From Euborellia annulipes (Eukaryota > Arthropoda > Insecta > Dermaptera > Anisolabididae), in contig JAKCPI010031616.1 of the NCBI GenBank assembly GCA_023213315.1, positions 62,001-126,000 on the forward strand: a DNA stretch of 64,000 nt. Direction: 5' to 3'. This document shows, piece after piece, positions 10,950-22,199 of the stretch (within the stretch, counting starts at the first letter, position 1; each line of letters begins with the position of its first letter). The position numbers were made by a program, and so were the translations under genes. Under the pieces are notes generated by a model. That model saw nothing but the letters and a program-made list of their open reading frames with translations, was not told where the DNA came from and did no database searches.

Positions 10950-12335
10950 CATTAATACTTTTTTTTTTTTTAATATTTCATGAAATTTTATTAATTATTA
11001 TTTCCATATTGTCAAGTAAATTACAAATAATTTTAATATACTAATAAAGTATATGTAGATAGGAAAAATGAGAGCATGTCAAAATATATAGGTATATAAT
11101 TTAATATTGATTTGAAGAAGTATTTTTTTTTTATAAATAAAGTTATGGTGAATAATAAGCAACATATAAAACTCAAAAAATTTAATGTACAATGAGAGTA
11201 AATTTGTAATTATAAATTATTTTAAAAGCCCCAATCGAGAGCGAGCCCTTTAATTTTGACGATTCGGATATCCGATTTATATCATAAAATTTTTCAAAAT
11301 ATTGCAAAATAAAATTTACATTGTTCCTATATGATTTTATTTATTATCAAAATTATTCAATTTTAGTTCACAGGAATAATTAGCCCCTTTATAATCAAAT
11401 GCAATGAAGTGAAGATAAAATAATATTAATCAACTAATAATCGAATTTTGAACAAATTAATTTATTTTCATAGTATAGTAAATGTATCAAATTTCCGCTT
11501 CAACCAAATTTTTCTACTCCATTATTATTGGAACAATAAAAAAATCTTTGTTTCAAACAATTTTTAGTGTGTCCTAAAGCGGAGACTAATTTTTTTTTAC
11601 AAGATTTTAAATTAACTTTTTAGTTCCTCCATTTCATTATAAAACATTGTTAATGTTATTATTTATACATTTGATAATGCTTCATTTGAAAAAGATTTTT
11701 GTTTAGAAAATATATGTTTAGAAAAATATTTTTTTTATAAATAAAGTTGTGGTGAATAGTAAGCAACATGCAATAAAATAAGGAACTGAGCCATTAATTT
11801 AATATATAATAATATATAATTTTTAAAGAGGGGCGGGGCAAGATTTGTATGTTTTCATAGAGTATATCTGATTGAACCTTCAGAAAACAATAAATTATAC
11901 AGATATTTAAAAATTGGGATTCCGAGACACTTCAATTTTCGCTAAAACTAATAAATAAAAAGTAAAAATTAAGAACAAAAAATAAATTAGCATTTCTTAG
12001 ATTTTAGAATAGTTAAAAAAAAAAAAAAACGGGCGTAATATTTTAATTAAAAAAAAGGGGGATTAAGAAAATTAAATTTTGTTTAATAATAAATATAGAA
12101 GTGCTAATCTCTACTTCACGATAATACCTTTAGACGACAATCAATGCAACGGTAATTAAAAATAAACAGGAAAAAAGAGTTTAATCAACTCGAAATTTAC
12201 ACGTAGCAATGACGATATCAAGGAGAAGCATTGAGGGGCCTCCTCTTTGTTACAAACACACAGTATTAAAGTTTCTTTTTTTTTTAATTTTAATACGAAG
12301 GATTTTTTAATTAATAGGCCTAATATAGACTATTT
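10950..12335. other. AT-rich spacer with a duplicated 45-bp block
   Basis: No gene. The block TATAAATAAAGTTRTGGTGAATA...AAGCAACAT occurs near 11132 and again near 11737 on the same strand, so part of the region is a diverged duplication. Confidence 0.45.
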
Positions 12336-12523
12336 CAGCGATCCCCAACCGGTGGGCCGCGAACTGATTGGAACTGGGCCGCGGAAATGTATGGAAAGAT
12401 GAAAATTATATATATTTATAGAAAATTATATATATACACTGGGTCTCAGCGTTTTTTTTTTTTTTTTTTTTTTTTTTTTACGGAAAAAGAGGGCCGCACA
12501 TCAAAAAAGGTTGAGAACCACTG
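12336..12523 (+). mobile_element. hAT-type (Charlie-like ends) MITE
   Basis: Starts CAGCGATCCCCAACCGGTGG and ends AAGGTTGAGAACCACTG, the inverted-end type common in hAT elements. Flanks GACTATTT and GGCTATAT are a diverged 8-bp duplication (6 of 8). A 27-base T tract and ATATAT run are internal. Confidence 0.75.
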
Positions 12524-12544
12524 GGCTATATCGTGTGAATGTGT

Positions 12545-12610
12545 GGGTGTGTGTGTGTTCAATTTTAAGCATGAAGGAATTGAGCTAGGAGGTTGAAATT
12601 TTATATTTAA
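12545..12610 (-). repeat. Family A element fragment
   Basis: GTGTTCAATTTTAAGCATGA through GAGCTAGGAGGTTGAAATTT matches the family A middle in reverse orientation. Confidence 0.6.
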
Positions 12611-12615
12611 ACTAT

Positions 12616-12654
12616 CTACGCTACGGTTGTCTTCGGCAACCGTACCTTAGCTAG
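12616..12654 (+). mobile_element. Possible Helitron 3' end
   Basis: A hairpin ACGGTTG/CAACCGT is followed after 6 bases by CTAG (12651-12654), as at Helitron 3' termini. The following base is G rather than T and no 5' end was found. A purine-rich strand follows (12700-12890). Confidence 0.35.
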
Positions 12655-12947
12655 GCCCTGGCGGGCGGCGTCTCGGGATATGACTAATTGTTTTCGAAAG
12701 AGTAATGAGTAGTGTAGAAAAGTATAGGAAAGTATATCTATATTTAGAGAGAGTAGTATGGGGAGCAGGAGTAGTAATAATAACAGGAAAAGTAGTAATA
12801 GTAATAGTGAGAAAGAGAATGAAAGAGAGAAAAAAAAAATGATAAAAAGTGTTCCCAAATCGAGAAATAGATTGTAAAAATGACACTTCGGTACCATTAT
12901 TGAGAAAACAATGCGAAATTTTATATTGTTGTCAATTAGAAAAAGTT

Positions 12948-13212
12948 GCCCAAGGGGCTTGGAGTAGTTGGTAGCGTGCCTACCTTCTATACCGAACGTC
13001 TCGGGTTCGGATCCCAGGCAGTCCGATAATTTTATTTAAGGCATTTGGATACCAAATGACTTAAATAAAAATGCCTGGACCCCCCAATTGATATATTAAA
13101 CATACTGATTATCGTAAAAAGTCTTAAATGGCCTCAGTTGCCGAAAAGACTGTGTGAATGTGAGTGTGAATGAGAAAAAAAGTGTGAATGTTTTAAAAAC
13201 AAAAAAAAAAAA
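12948..13212 (+). mobile_element. tRNA-derived SINE-1 with target duplication
   Basis: Head GCCCAAGGGGCTTGGAGTAG with A-box-like TTGGTAGCGTG and B-box GGTTCGGATCC, then the body (ATTTGGATACCAAAT palindrome, CTCAGTTGCCGAAAAGAC) and an A-rich tail. Flanked by AATTAGAAAAAGTT at 12934-12947 and 13213-13226, a 14-base perfect duplication showing retroposition. Confidence 0.9.
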
Positions 13213-13371
13213 AATTAGAAAAAGTTGTAATAATGTATGAAGGAAAAACTGGGAAAAAAAAATTTTAGGGTTGTTAGGAGAAATAAGGGAGAAAAAAATT
13301 AAATTAGGGAAATGACAAAATTAAAAATGGGAAAGTCGTTGTTATTTTAGTATAGAGAGATTTTGTACCCT

Positions 13372-13788
13372 CCTGGACCGTGAAAATAAGCTTTTAAACA
13401 AAATCGGCCAAAGAGTACTAAAACTTAACTGATGTAGTTTTTCAGTTTTTTTCGATTTTCTCAAAATTCGCTCCATCGATTTTGATTAAAATTCAAAAAT
13501 CAATTCTTTTTTCGATGATCTTTAAAATGTATATTCTCATTTCATCATTGAAATATTCTGAAGACCAATTTACTCTTGTACATCATAGAAAGGATAGGAG
13601 AAACGGTTGTCATGGTAACAAAATATAAATATTTTCCTATATAAATTTTACATCTTGAATTCTAATATATCGGCGGAAACTAAATATATATCGACACGAA
13701 AAATCTGATGTGACAAGCACAGAACACAACTTTCGATTATTGAAGGCAAGAGAAAGTTGTGTGCTGTGTGACAGTCATACCAGATTTT
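13372..13788 (-). repeat. Family A element, 5' half, reverse
   Basis: Carries the 5' hairpin at its right end (13700-13788) and the AAGCTTTT...ATCGGCC block at its left, but lacks the microsatellite and 3' hairpin. Confidence 0.8.
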
Positions 13789-13933
13789 AATTTATTATAA
13801 TGAAAAGAAATCATTTCCTCAGGATTTTATTAATTAAACTCTGAATTTTTCTAAGATTTATATAATGATAATATATTGGCATATATTTAATTTAAAATGA
13901 ATTAGAATTGTAAAAACTTAAAGATATACTCAC

Positions 13934-14047
13934 TAAATGAAGGATTTTTGAATCAAAACTGATCATCACTATGGCTACGTCGGACAGGAACGGCTCTTGA
14001 AGCTTTTACTATATATGAAGGTATCCTGGTTTGCAGCCGCTCTGGAC
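13934..14047 (-). repeat. Exon-like dispersed module, copy 1
   Basis: On the minus strand a 114-base block is bounded by CATAG and GTGAGTAT, beginning GTCCAGAGCGGCTGCAAACC. Similar blocks with the same AG and GTGAG borders are at 31380-31497 and 63443-63557, and similarity continues into the flanks. This copy has stops in all sensible frames. It may be a non-coding exon of a duplicated gene or part of an unrecognised repeat. Confidence 0.4.
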
Positions 14048-14469
14048 CTATGGAAACAAGAATGAAACCATTTTAGAAAAGTATAGACCTATCTATATAT
14101 ATTTGTTTATGTGAACATAGTATGTGTGTGTCTGTGTGTGTGTGAGCACAAAGGAATTATATTATTTGCCCTTTGGAACTTAAAAAAAAAAAATATCGTC
14201 TCCTATTAAGAAAAACTAAATTGGCAAAGAAGTTTCTCATATTTTTTCAACTAAGGTAATAAATAACTTCTCCTTACACCCTGGGAACATTCGATTTGAG
14301 ATGAAAATGTACTGAAGAGAATTCTTATTCAAGATCTCTTATATCTTCTTGCTCAAGAAAATCAATTTTTTACTTTATTTTATTTATTTTTTTTTTAATT
14401 AAAAAATAATTGGATTGCACGAGATAATCAATTCAACCTAAACTTCCCTTTAATTTTTTCAAATGATTG

Positions 14470-14574
14470 GTAGTCAATTCAATTGAAATAAATTTTTCGA
14501 CCCCTGGGAAGGGATGCGAACCCTCGATTCCTAAACACAAGAAGCGAATGATTGACCTCTGAGTCACCGGTCAA
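14470..14574 (-). mobile_element. tRNA-derived SINE-2 head
   Basis: Reverse orientation: B-box GGTTCGCATCCC, an A-box-like GTGACTCAGAGGTC, then AAATTTATTTCAATTGAATT. Same family as 31633-31791 and 35524-35701. Confidence 0.65.
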
Positions 14575-14589
14575 GGAATTATTATAATA

Positions 14590-14919
14590 TCATACTTATA
14601 TATAAAAGGCTAAGAGGGTGTCCGATGTGTGAAACAACCAATCAGGCCTCAGGGATAGCGCCATGGTAACAAAATATAAATATTTACCCATGTTTACGAT
14701 TTTTTTTATTTATTTACATTTTGAATTCTAAAATATCGGCGTAAATTTTTTGTCTGTGTACCGGGAGAATCCCGGAAAGGATATGATTCACAAAAAATCT
14801 TAAGTTCATAAACCGCTAAGATAATCTCTACATATAAAAATGAAAAGGGAAAATGTATGTACCGGTATGTATATAAGTAGGCGAGCAAGGGGGTCCAGGG
14901 GGCGCAGCTTTGCGTCTAG
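14590..14919 (+). mobile_element. Complete short Helitron
   Basis: Starts TCATACTTATATATAAAAGG and ends GCGCAGCTTTGCGTCTAG. It is inserted precisely between A (14589) and T (14920), as Helitrons are. The 3' end carries a short hairpin (GCGCAGCTTTGCG) a few bases before CTAG. At 330 bases it is non-autonomous and encodes nothing. Confidence 0.85.
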
Positions 14920-15164
14920 TAATCATATAAATGAGAGGTATGCTTGAATTTAATATTCAATATTTTGAAATAAAAGAATAGGCTATAAAAAAATTTTCAG
15001 CAATTTTGTTTTTACCTAGTATATAGTAATATTGTTTACGTATTTATCTAATACTGATGAAAATATTAGTTCAAACCTCCCTCTACTCTTCTTAAAAGCT
15101 TAAAAAATTATAAGAGAAAAATATATTGTTAAAGATGATGGAGAAAATGGCTGTTAAACTTGAT

Positions 15165-15344
15165 AAGGATAGCGAATAGCAGCCAGGAAAAATCAAATCG
15201 GACAAAAACTAAATCAATTCTCATCATAGGTCCTGAGGAAGGGCGCGACTGGCGTCCGAAACGTCGACGATCAAATAAATCTGATAAAAATTGATCTAGT
15301 TTTTGTCTGATTTGATTTTTCCTGGCTGCTATTTGCTATCCTTA
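15165..15344. repeat. Inverted repeat enclosing a hammerhead-like motif
   Basis: Arms GGATAGCGAATAGCAGCCAG and CTGGCTGCTATTTGCTATCC extend inward for about 55 bases each and enclose the motif at 15233-15265. Confidence 0.8.
15233..15265 (+). ncRNA. Hammerhead-like motif
   Basis: CTGAGGA, stem II GGGCGC/GCGTCC (one G-U), GAAACGTC. Stem I pairs GTC before the core with GAC after it. Stem III is the CG dinucleotide, which could only pair in a dimer. Confidence 0.6.
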
Positions 15345-15567
15345 TATTGAACTGAAAAGCTGAAAAGCATCGTAACGGATCCGACGAACTTAAAAAATAT
15401 ATATTTCGTATTTGTATATTATTATATCTTGGCTAACACATGTTTATAAAGATAGAATTTAGAAAAAATAAATCGGAAAGGGAAGTTTAGGTCAGTGGCC
15501 GACCTAGGGGATAATTTTGCGAAGTGAAGTTTAATACATATTTAAACTTAACTTAAAAAAAAAAGCT

Positions 15568-15600
15568 CTGAAGATGCCCTATACCTCTGGCCGAAACGTC
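15568..15600 (+). ncRNA. Hammerhead-like motif
   Basis: CTGAAGA, stem II GCC/GGC, GAAACGTC. Stem I pairs GCT with AGC. AATAAAATAAT follows about 20 bases downstream. Confidence 0.55.
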
Positions 15601-15677
15601 AGCCGTGAGGGCGAAATTTGAAATAAAATAATATTTGGCTGCATTCGTCTTGTTTTTTTCATGACTCCATCATCAAA

Positions 15678-16367
15678 AAATCTGGTGTGACTGGCGCACA
15701 GCACACAACTTTCTCTTACCTTCGGTAATCGAAAGTTGTGCACTGTGCTTGTCACACCAGATTTTTTGTGTCGACATGTATTTAGTTCCCGGCAGTAGGG
15801 AATATTTGAATTCAGATGTAAAATTTATAAGTATGGGAAAATATTTATATTTTGTTACCATGGCAACCATTTCTCCTATCTTTCCTATGAAGCACAAGAG
15901 TAAAGTGTGCTTCAAACAATTTTGTGGGCAAAACGAGAATATACATTTGAAAGAGCATCTAAAAAATAATTGATTTTTGAATTTTAATCAAAATCGTTAG
16001 AGCGAATTTTGAGAAAATCGAAAAAAACTGAAAAAGTACATCAGTAAAGTACTAGTACTCTTTGGCCGATTTTGATTAAAAGCTTATTTTTCCGGTCCCG
16101 GGAGGTGTTTAACTTAAATATAAAATTTCAGCCTCATAGCTCAATTCCTTCATGCTTAAAAGTGAACACAGACACACACACCCACCCACCCACCCACACA
16201 CCCACCCACCCACCCACAGACAGACCATGTCGCGAAAACCACTTTTTTGGATTCAGGGGACCTCAAAACGTGAAGATCCATCAAAATCTCGACATCGAAT
16301 TTTTGACATGAAACCAATACTTTCTCTCTATATATATATTACATATATACATAGGTAAGAGAAAGTA
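15678..16367 (+). repeat. Family A element, full copy, first of tandem dimer
   Basis: 5' hairpin 15678-15766, GTTACCATGGCAACC at 15856-15870, microsatellite of ACAC then CCCA/CCAC units near 16170-16218, GGATTCAGGGGACCTC, and 3' hairpin ending GGTAAGAGAAAGTAA. No coding capacity. Confidence 0.9.
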
Positions 16368-16371
16368 AAAA

Positions 16372-17057
16372 AAATCTGGTGTGACTGGCGCACAGCACAC
16401 AACTTTCTCTTACCTTCGGTAATCGAAAGTTGTGTACTGTGCTTGTCACACCAGATTTTTTGTGTCGACATGTATTTAGTTCCCGGCAGTAGGGAATATT
16501 TGAATTCAGATGTAAAATTTATAAGTATGGGAAAATATTTATATTTTGTTACCATGGCAACCATTTCTCCTATCTTTTCTATGGAGTGCAAGAGTAAAGT
16601 GGTCTTCAAACAATTTTGAGGGCAAAACGAGAATATACATTTGAAAGAGCATCTAAAAAATAATTGATTTTTGAATTTTAATCAAAATCGTTAGAGCGAA
16701 TTTTGAGAAAATCGAAAAAAACTGAAAAAGTACATCAGTAAAGTACTAGTACTCTTTGGCCGATTTTGATTAAAAGCTTATTTTTCCGGTCCCGGGGGTG
16801 TTTAACTTATATATAAAATTTCAGCCTCATAGCTCAATTCCTTCATGCTTAAAAGTGAACACAGACACACACACACACCCACCCACCCACCCACCCACCC
16901 ACCCACAGACAGACCATGTCGCGAAAACCACTTTTTTGGATTCAGGGGACCTCAAAACGTGAAGATCCATCAAAATCTCGACATCGAATTTTTGACATGA
17001 ATCCAATACTTTCTCTCTATATATATATTACATATATACATAGGTAAGAGAAAGTAA
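16372..17057 (+). repeat. Family A element, full copy, second of tandem dimer
   Basis: Head-to-tail with the preceding copy, separated only by a few A residues. The two are very similar throughout, differing mainly in microsatellite length, so the duplication looks recent. Confidence 0.9.
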
Positions 17058-17157
17058 AAAGCAGTAAAAATTTGGAAAATTTATTTTTTTCAATATGAAG
17101 GGGTCACTTAGCAGCGTAAGGTGTCAGTTAGTATTGAGATAGATTAATTCTTTAGAA

Positions 17158-17270
17158 ACCCATTTGGTATCCAAATGGCTTAAATAAAATCATCGGACTG
17201 CTTGGGGTCCGAACCCGCGACGTTCTTTATAGAAGGTAGGCACGCTACCAACTACATCAACCCCGGGGGC
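17158..17270 (-). mobile_element. tRNA-derived SINE-1, head only
   Basis: Reverse orientation: head at 17270 (GCCCCCGGGG), B-box GGGTTCGGACCCC complement near 17207-17219, and the AAATGGCTTAAATAA segment. The tail is missing. Confidence 0.75.
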
Positions 17271-17279
17271 TTTATAAAA

Positions 17280-18038
17280 ATTAAGAAAAGTGTTATTTTG
17301 GGCTTTTGTTGAATTCAGAAGGTATGAATTTGTATACTTTGAGTGTAGGGCCTATACTTTGATAATAATAATTGTTTGATCATATAACACTAACAATTCA
17401 TCTTTTGTTTCCCACACTTTTGGACATATTATTTTTATATTAAAATTAACTACTTTTTAAATACAAATTCTTTTAATTAGAAGAAACAATGAAATTTAGT
17501 TTAAAAAAAATAATTAGATGGTAATAGGATAAATAATTATTATTAATGATTCATATTAAAAAAAAAATCAAAACAAATTTCAAATTCGCTTTTAATAATT
17601 AAGCTTGAATTTAATGATTTTCTATTATCTTGAAAGAATAAGTGATAATTTATTCCACTCAATACGAAAAAAAAAAAAATTGGGAATAAGATTTTTTCCA
17701 GAACAATACAAAAAAAAATTCACAGCCAGAAAAAAAAAATAAGATTAATTATAAAGTATTACATAAGAAAATAAATAGGTTCGGTACTTTCCCGAAGCCT
17801 TTATCTTCAGAAATTGATCATTTAAAAATCCGTTTAGAGATTTTAATCAAAACTTTAATTTTCCTGTTAAATAATAATTATGTTAAATATGCTAATTATA
17901 TTAAAATAATTGGAATTTTTTTCTCTTTAACATCAAAGTAGAAAATATACCGTAATTATCCTAAATTTGACATTCCGAGATTTTGACCCTTCCAAAACAA
18001 TTAATCTAAATTCTTGGAGAAATCAGAGTATGTACTAA
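17280..18038. other. AT-rich spacer
   Basis: No gene or repeat boundary recognised. Confidence 0.5.
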
Positions 18039-18153
18039 CAGTGGCGTAGCGAGCTTAACTCGCGCCCGGGGCACAACACCTTTTTAGCGACTATATTTAA
18101 AATATATTTTCCGGAAATCAATTATAATAAAAATAAAAATTATCCAGCAATTT
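18039..18153 (+). mobile_element. Truncated hAT MITE (family of 2434-2702)
   Basis: Starts CAGTGGCGTAGCGAGC and then follows the reverse of the right half of 2434-2702 (AACTCGCGCCCGGGGCA...). The far end is replaced by family A sequence. Confidence 0.65.
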
Positions 18154-18213
18154 TTTTTTAATTTCATAAATCAACTATTTTTAGATGCTCTTTAAAATGT
18201 ATATTCTCATTTT

Positions 18214-19044
18214 TACTTTCTCTTACCTCTATATATAAGTTAATATATATAGAGAGAAAAAGTATTGGATTCATGTCAAAAATTCGATGTCGAGATTTTG
18301 ATGGATCTTTACGTTTTGAGGTCCCCTGAATCCAAAAAAGTGGTTTTCGCGACATGGTCTGTCTGTCTGTCTGTGTGTGTTCAATTTTAAGCATGAAGGA
18401 ATTGAGCTAGGAGGTTGAAATTTTATATTTAAGTTAGGCACCCCCATGGGACGTGACACAAAGCTTTTGAACAAAATCAACCAAAGAGTACTAGTACTTT
18501 GCTGATGTACTTTTTCAGTTTTTTTCGATTTTCTCAAAATTCTCTCCAACGATTTTTTTTTTTTTAATTCAAAAATCAATTAGATGCTCTTTGATATGTA
18601 TATTCTCATTTTTTTCATTAGATTTTAATAAAAAATACTAATCACTTGCTGACGTTTCGGTTCGGGTTTGAATCATCATCGGAGCTACAAACATGGAATA
18701 ATAAATAAGCCAAAATAAATTTGGCTGCATTCTTCTTGGGAAATTATTCCTTATTATCCTGAATACAATACTACAGCTATAATCAAATATTCAATTACTA
18801 TTCTCATTCATTGAAATCTTCTGAAGACCACTTTACTCTTATACTCCATAGAAAAGATAGGAGAAATGGTTATCATGGTAACAAAATATAAATATTTTCC
18901 CATACTTATAAATTTTATATCTTGAAATTCAAATGTAGCGTACTGTCGGAAACTATATACATGTCGACACAAAAAATTGGTGTGACAAGCACAGTACACA
19001 ACTTTCTATTACCGAAGGTAAGAGAAAGTTGTGTGCTGTGCGCC
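18214..19044 (-). repeat. Family A element, reverse, interrupted
   Basis: 3' hairpin at 18214-18265, AGAC microsatellite at 18356-18380 and 5' hairpin at 18962-19044. Between about 18605 and 18800 it is interrupted by a segment carrying a hammerhead-like motif. Confidence 0.8.
18651..18682 (-). ncRNA. Hammerhead-like motif, one core change
   Basis: Minus strand CCGATGA (CTGATGA expected), stem II region, GAAACGTC. Stem I pairs GCT with AGC. Followed by TTTATTAAAATC. Confidence 0.45.
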
Positions 19045-19530
19045 ATAATAATTTTAATTTTTTTTTTTTTTTTTTGTCTTTTTGCACCTAATTTTAATTG
19101 AATGTTTACTTTAATAATGTATTGAAAAAATTTGTTAGTTCTATTAGTTGATTAAAAAAACAAATAGTATTCATTTATACTAAATGTGTGTCAGGTGTTT
19201 GATTAGAATTCCAGGTAACAAGCGAATCCATTCTCAGATCGTAGATGCATTAAAAAGCATCATAAACCTCTCTGTTCAGTAACCTCAATTCCTTTGCTTT
19301 TTATCTTAAACATTGATCATATAAATCAAGGATTTCGAAGGAGGATCATTCTAAGAAGAAAAAAAAACAATCCAAATGGTTTGATTGATGATTATTAATT
19401 AAGATTTTTCTTTTTTTTTATGTAATTAAGAGATTCGTTATAATGAGGCGGAATGATCAATAAGGTAAACGAAGGGAAAAAAAAACTGTTGACATTATCA
19501 TGTTTAAAAAATATGGGGATTGACTTCCCC

Positions 19531-20229
19531 GAGACTTTCTCGTATATTCTTTTGTAATTACGTCTGGGTGTGTGTGTGAACACGATTGCTTAAAAACCAA
19601 AGCAGCTAGATCGATGAAATTTGGTATATGCTCCTTACACTAAAATTGTAGATTTCTATCAACTTTTGGAGTAAATACATCACTTGGAAGTAGTACTTTA
19701 CTTTTTAAAAGTTTTTTCAAAAATTTTGAAATTTTCAATTTTTTTGTTATATTATAATAAAATACTCTATTTTAAAAAGTTTTTATTCTTTGACATTTTT
19801 TCGAAAACTAAATAGTTAAGTAAGAAAATCATACAGGTGTCATTAAAAAAAAGGGTAAATATAAACAAATTCATTTGTTTCACAAATTCATTTGTTTATA
19901 TTTACCCTTTTTTTAATGACACCTGTATGATTTTGTTTTGATTTTTTATCAAAATTAACGAAAATTTTCTATTTCTTATTTGATTATTTCAAAAACTATT
20001 TAGTTTTCGAAAAAATGTCAAAGAATAAAAACTTTTTAAAATAGAGTATTTTATTATAATATAACAAAAAAAATTGAAAATTTCAAAATTTTTGAAAAAA
20101 CTTTTTAAGTAAAGTACTACTTCCAAGTGATGTATTTACTCCAAAAGTTGATAGAAATCTACAATTTTAGTGTAAGGAGCATATACCAAATTTCATCGAT
20201 CTAGCTGCTTTGGTTTTTAAGCAATCGTG

Positions 20230-20275
<46 letters not shown>

Positions 20276-20391
20276 TAATGCCAAAAATGGTTTTTTTGGA
20301 CTCAGGGAGGTCTAAAACGTGGAGAAACATCAAAATCTCGAAGTCGAATTTTTTTACGATTACATAACTTTCTCTATACGAGAAAGTAAAA
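19531..20391. repeat. Family B hairpin element in a giant palindrome
   Basis: Arms of about 300 bases (19577-19865 against 19880-20233) are nearly perfect inverted copies, with CAAAGCAGCTAGATCGATGA in the left arm and its reverse complement in the right. A CA microsatellite (20234-20271), the GGACTCAGGGAGGTCT block and terminal ACTTTCTCTATACGAGAAAGT follow on the right; a decayed version (GACTTTCTCGTATA) is on the left. This is two head-to-head family B copies. Confidence 0.85.
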
Positions 20392-20399
20392 ATATATAA

Positions 20400-20998
20400 T
20401 AATGACACAGGGTGCGCCAGATGCCATGAACTAACTATTCAAGATTACAAATTATATAATAAATTTTATTAAAAGAAGCGATTTCACCTATTTTAGGTTT
20501 GGTTTTTATTTTCCAAAAAAAAAAAAACAATTATTTTGGACTATTTATTTATCAATTTTCGATAGTGGATAACGAATGAGCAAGAACCCTCGACTTCTAT
20601 TATTGTTATAGGCTTAATTCTAAAACTAATTTCGCTCTTATTTATTCAAATTAATACGGTTTGGAAAAATATTTGAGAGGGGGGGGGGCACATCTAAACT
20701 CAAGCCCTTGCTAATAAGTGTAATTTTGATGAAAGAGTTACTTCTTTCATTCAAAATTTTTTTTTATTTATTCAAAAATGATTCCAATTTATTAATATAA
20801 GTATTGTGTGATAAGCGTAAATATGATTTATCGGATTTCCTTTAAGTTTAATCAGCTTTTCCATTGAATTAAGCATTTTTAGTTCTTTTGTCTGAAATAA
20901 ACAAGATAATCACAAACATTACACACACAAAATTTGCTAATTGTGTTGACTTATAAAGATAATGAATGCAAAGAACTCGTATTGTTTTATTTTAATAT
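20400..20998. other. AT-rich spacer
   Basis: Nothing recognised apart from a G tract near 20681 typical of the G/C-tract transposon remnants. Confidence 0.45.
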
Positions 20999-21006
20999 AT
21001 TAATAT

Positions 21007-21281
21007 CAGGGGCGTATATAAGGGGGGGGGGGGGTCCGGGGGTCCGGGCCCGGGCCCCCCCCCCGAAATTTCCCAAACACATATACATATATAGGGATAT
21101 ACAGACATCAGCTCAACAAATTTTCCCGCAGGATGAAAAACTTTGGTTCCGCAAAAGAAAAAATGTTTCGCAAAAAATTTCGTGTGAAAAAAAATTTAGT
21201 TTCTTAAAAAAAAATTTTCCACAGAAAATTTTTTGAGTTCGGGCCCCCCTCCCCAGAAAAAAATTTCTATATACGCCCCTG
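21007..21281 (+). mobile_element. hAT-type MITE
   Basis: Ends CAGGGGCGTATATA and TATATACGCCCCTG are inverted and flanked by a perfect duplication ATTAATAT (20999-21006, 21282-21289). G tracts and GGGCCCGGGCCC are internal. Confidence 0.9.
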
Positions 21282-21323
21282 ATTAATATAACACTCAAAA
21301 ATAATTGATAAAAAATATAAATA

Positions 21324-21354
<31 letters not shown>

Positions 21355-21522
21355 AAATTTGAATGAATTTAGGGTTAAGTATTAAAAAAAAAAAAAAAAC
21401 GGTTCTAGCAATATATTTTAATAATTACTAAATGATAACTAAATGAAAATTTTATGCTCGATAAAAGTTATTGCCAAAATTTTTTTTAACGCCCTTCCCA
21501 AAAAAAAAGGGTTAGACTAAGC

Positions 21523-22160
21523 CTGAATGGGCAAAGTTGTGCGGTCGGCTTAGACCGCACAACTTTGCCCATTCAGTATTCAAGAAAAAAACTACCCCCT
21601 TAGAGCCCCCCCCCCCCTAATGATCTGATGTTATACATATTATATATCATTTTACTCGGGAGAAAGTCTAGTTTCTGAATATATAAAAAAAAAATTATAG
21701 GTTATGTAAGAAAAAAATATTTGTTCCCCCCTAGAACCCCCCTAATGATGCGATATTATACAAATTGTATATCATTTTACTCGGGAGAAAGTCTAGTTTC
21801 TGAATATATAAAAAAAATATAGGTTAGGCCTACTATGTAAGAAAAAAATATTTGTCTCCCCCGAGAACCCCCCCCTAATGGTCCGATGTTTACCAAAAGC
21901 TTTTGAGTTCTTGGCCTCTACCCCTAATTTATGGGTGTAAAATTTCAAAATAAATAAATGAATAGTTTTTGAGTTTTCGTTGACGAAAAAAATTGCCACA
22001 GACATACACACACACACAGACACACAGACATCATTCCAAAAACTTCTTAAATGGATTCAGGGGACCTCAAAACGCATTTTGGTGGCTTCAGAAAAATTTC
22101 TATTTTTTTTACGATTACATTAACTTTACCTGCCTAACCTATGGTTGGTGGGCAAAGTTA
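21523..22160 (+). repeat. Family C double-hairpin element
   Basis: 5' hairpin with perfect 24-base arms and a 6-base loop (21523-21546 / 21553-21576; stem contains GGGCAAAGTTGTGCGGTC). Then about 2.5 tandem units of roughly 125 bases (21600-21880) containing TTTTACTCGGGAGAAAGTCT. Then an ACAC microsatellite (22004-22028), GGATTCAGGGGACCTCAAAA, and a 3' hairpin TAACTTTACC...GGCAAAGTTA (22131-22160). The layout is that of family A with different stems. Confidence 0.75.
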
Positions 22161-22199
22161 AAAAAAAAATTTTCTACTGAACAAGTATAACAAATTCAA

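Noticed and set aside
12616..12897. Reverse frames of 93 and 79 codons rich in leucine, serine and threonine
   Set aside because: They translate a purine-rich low-complexity strand.
21600..21880. Regularly spaced repeats that resemble a CRISPR-like array
   Set aside because: Units are about 125 bases and nearly identical along their length, with no spacers; they are tandem units inside a family C element.
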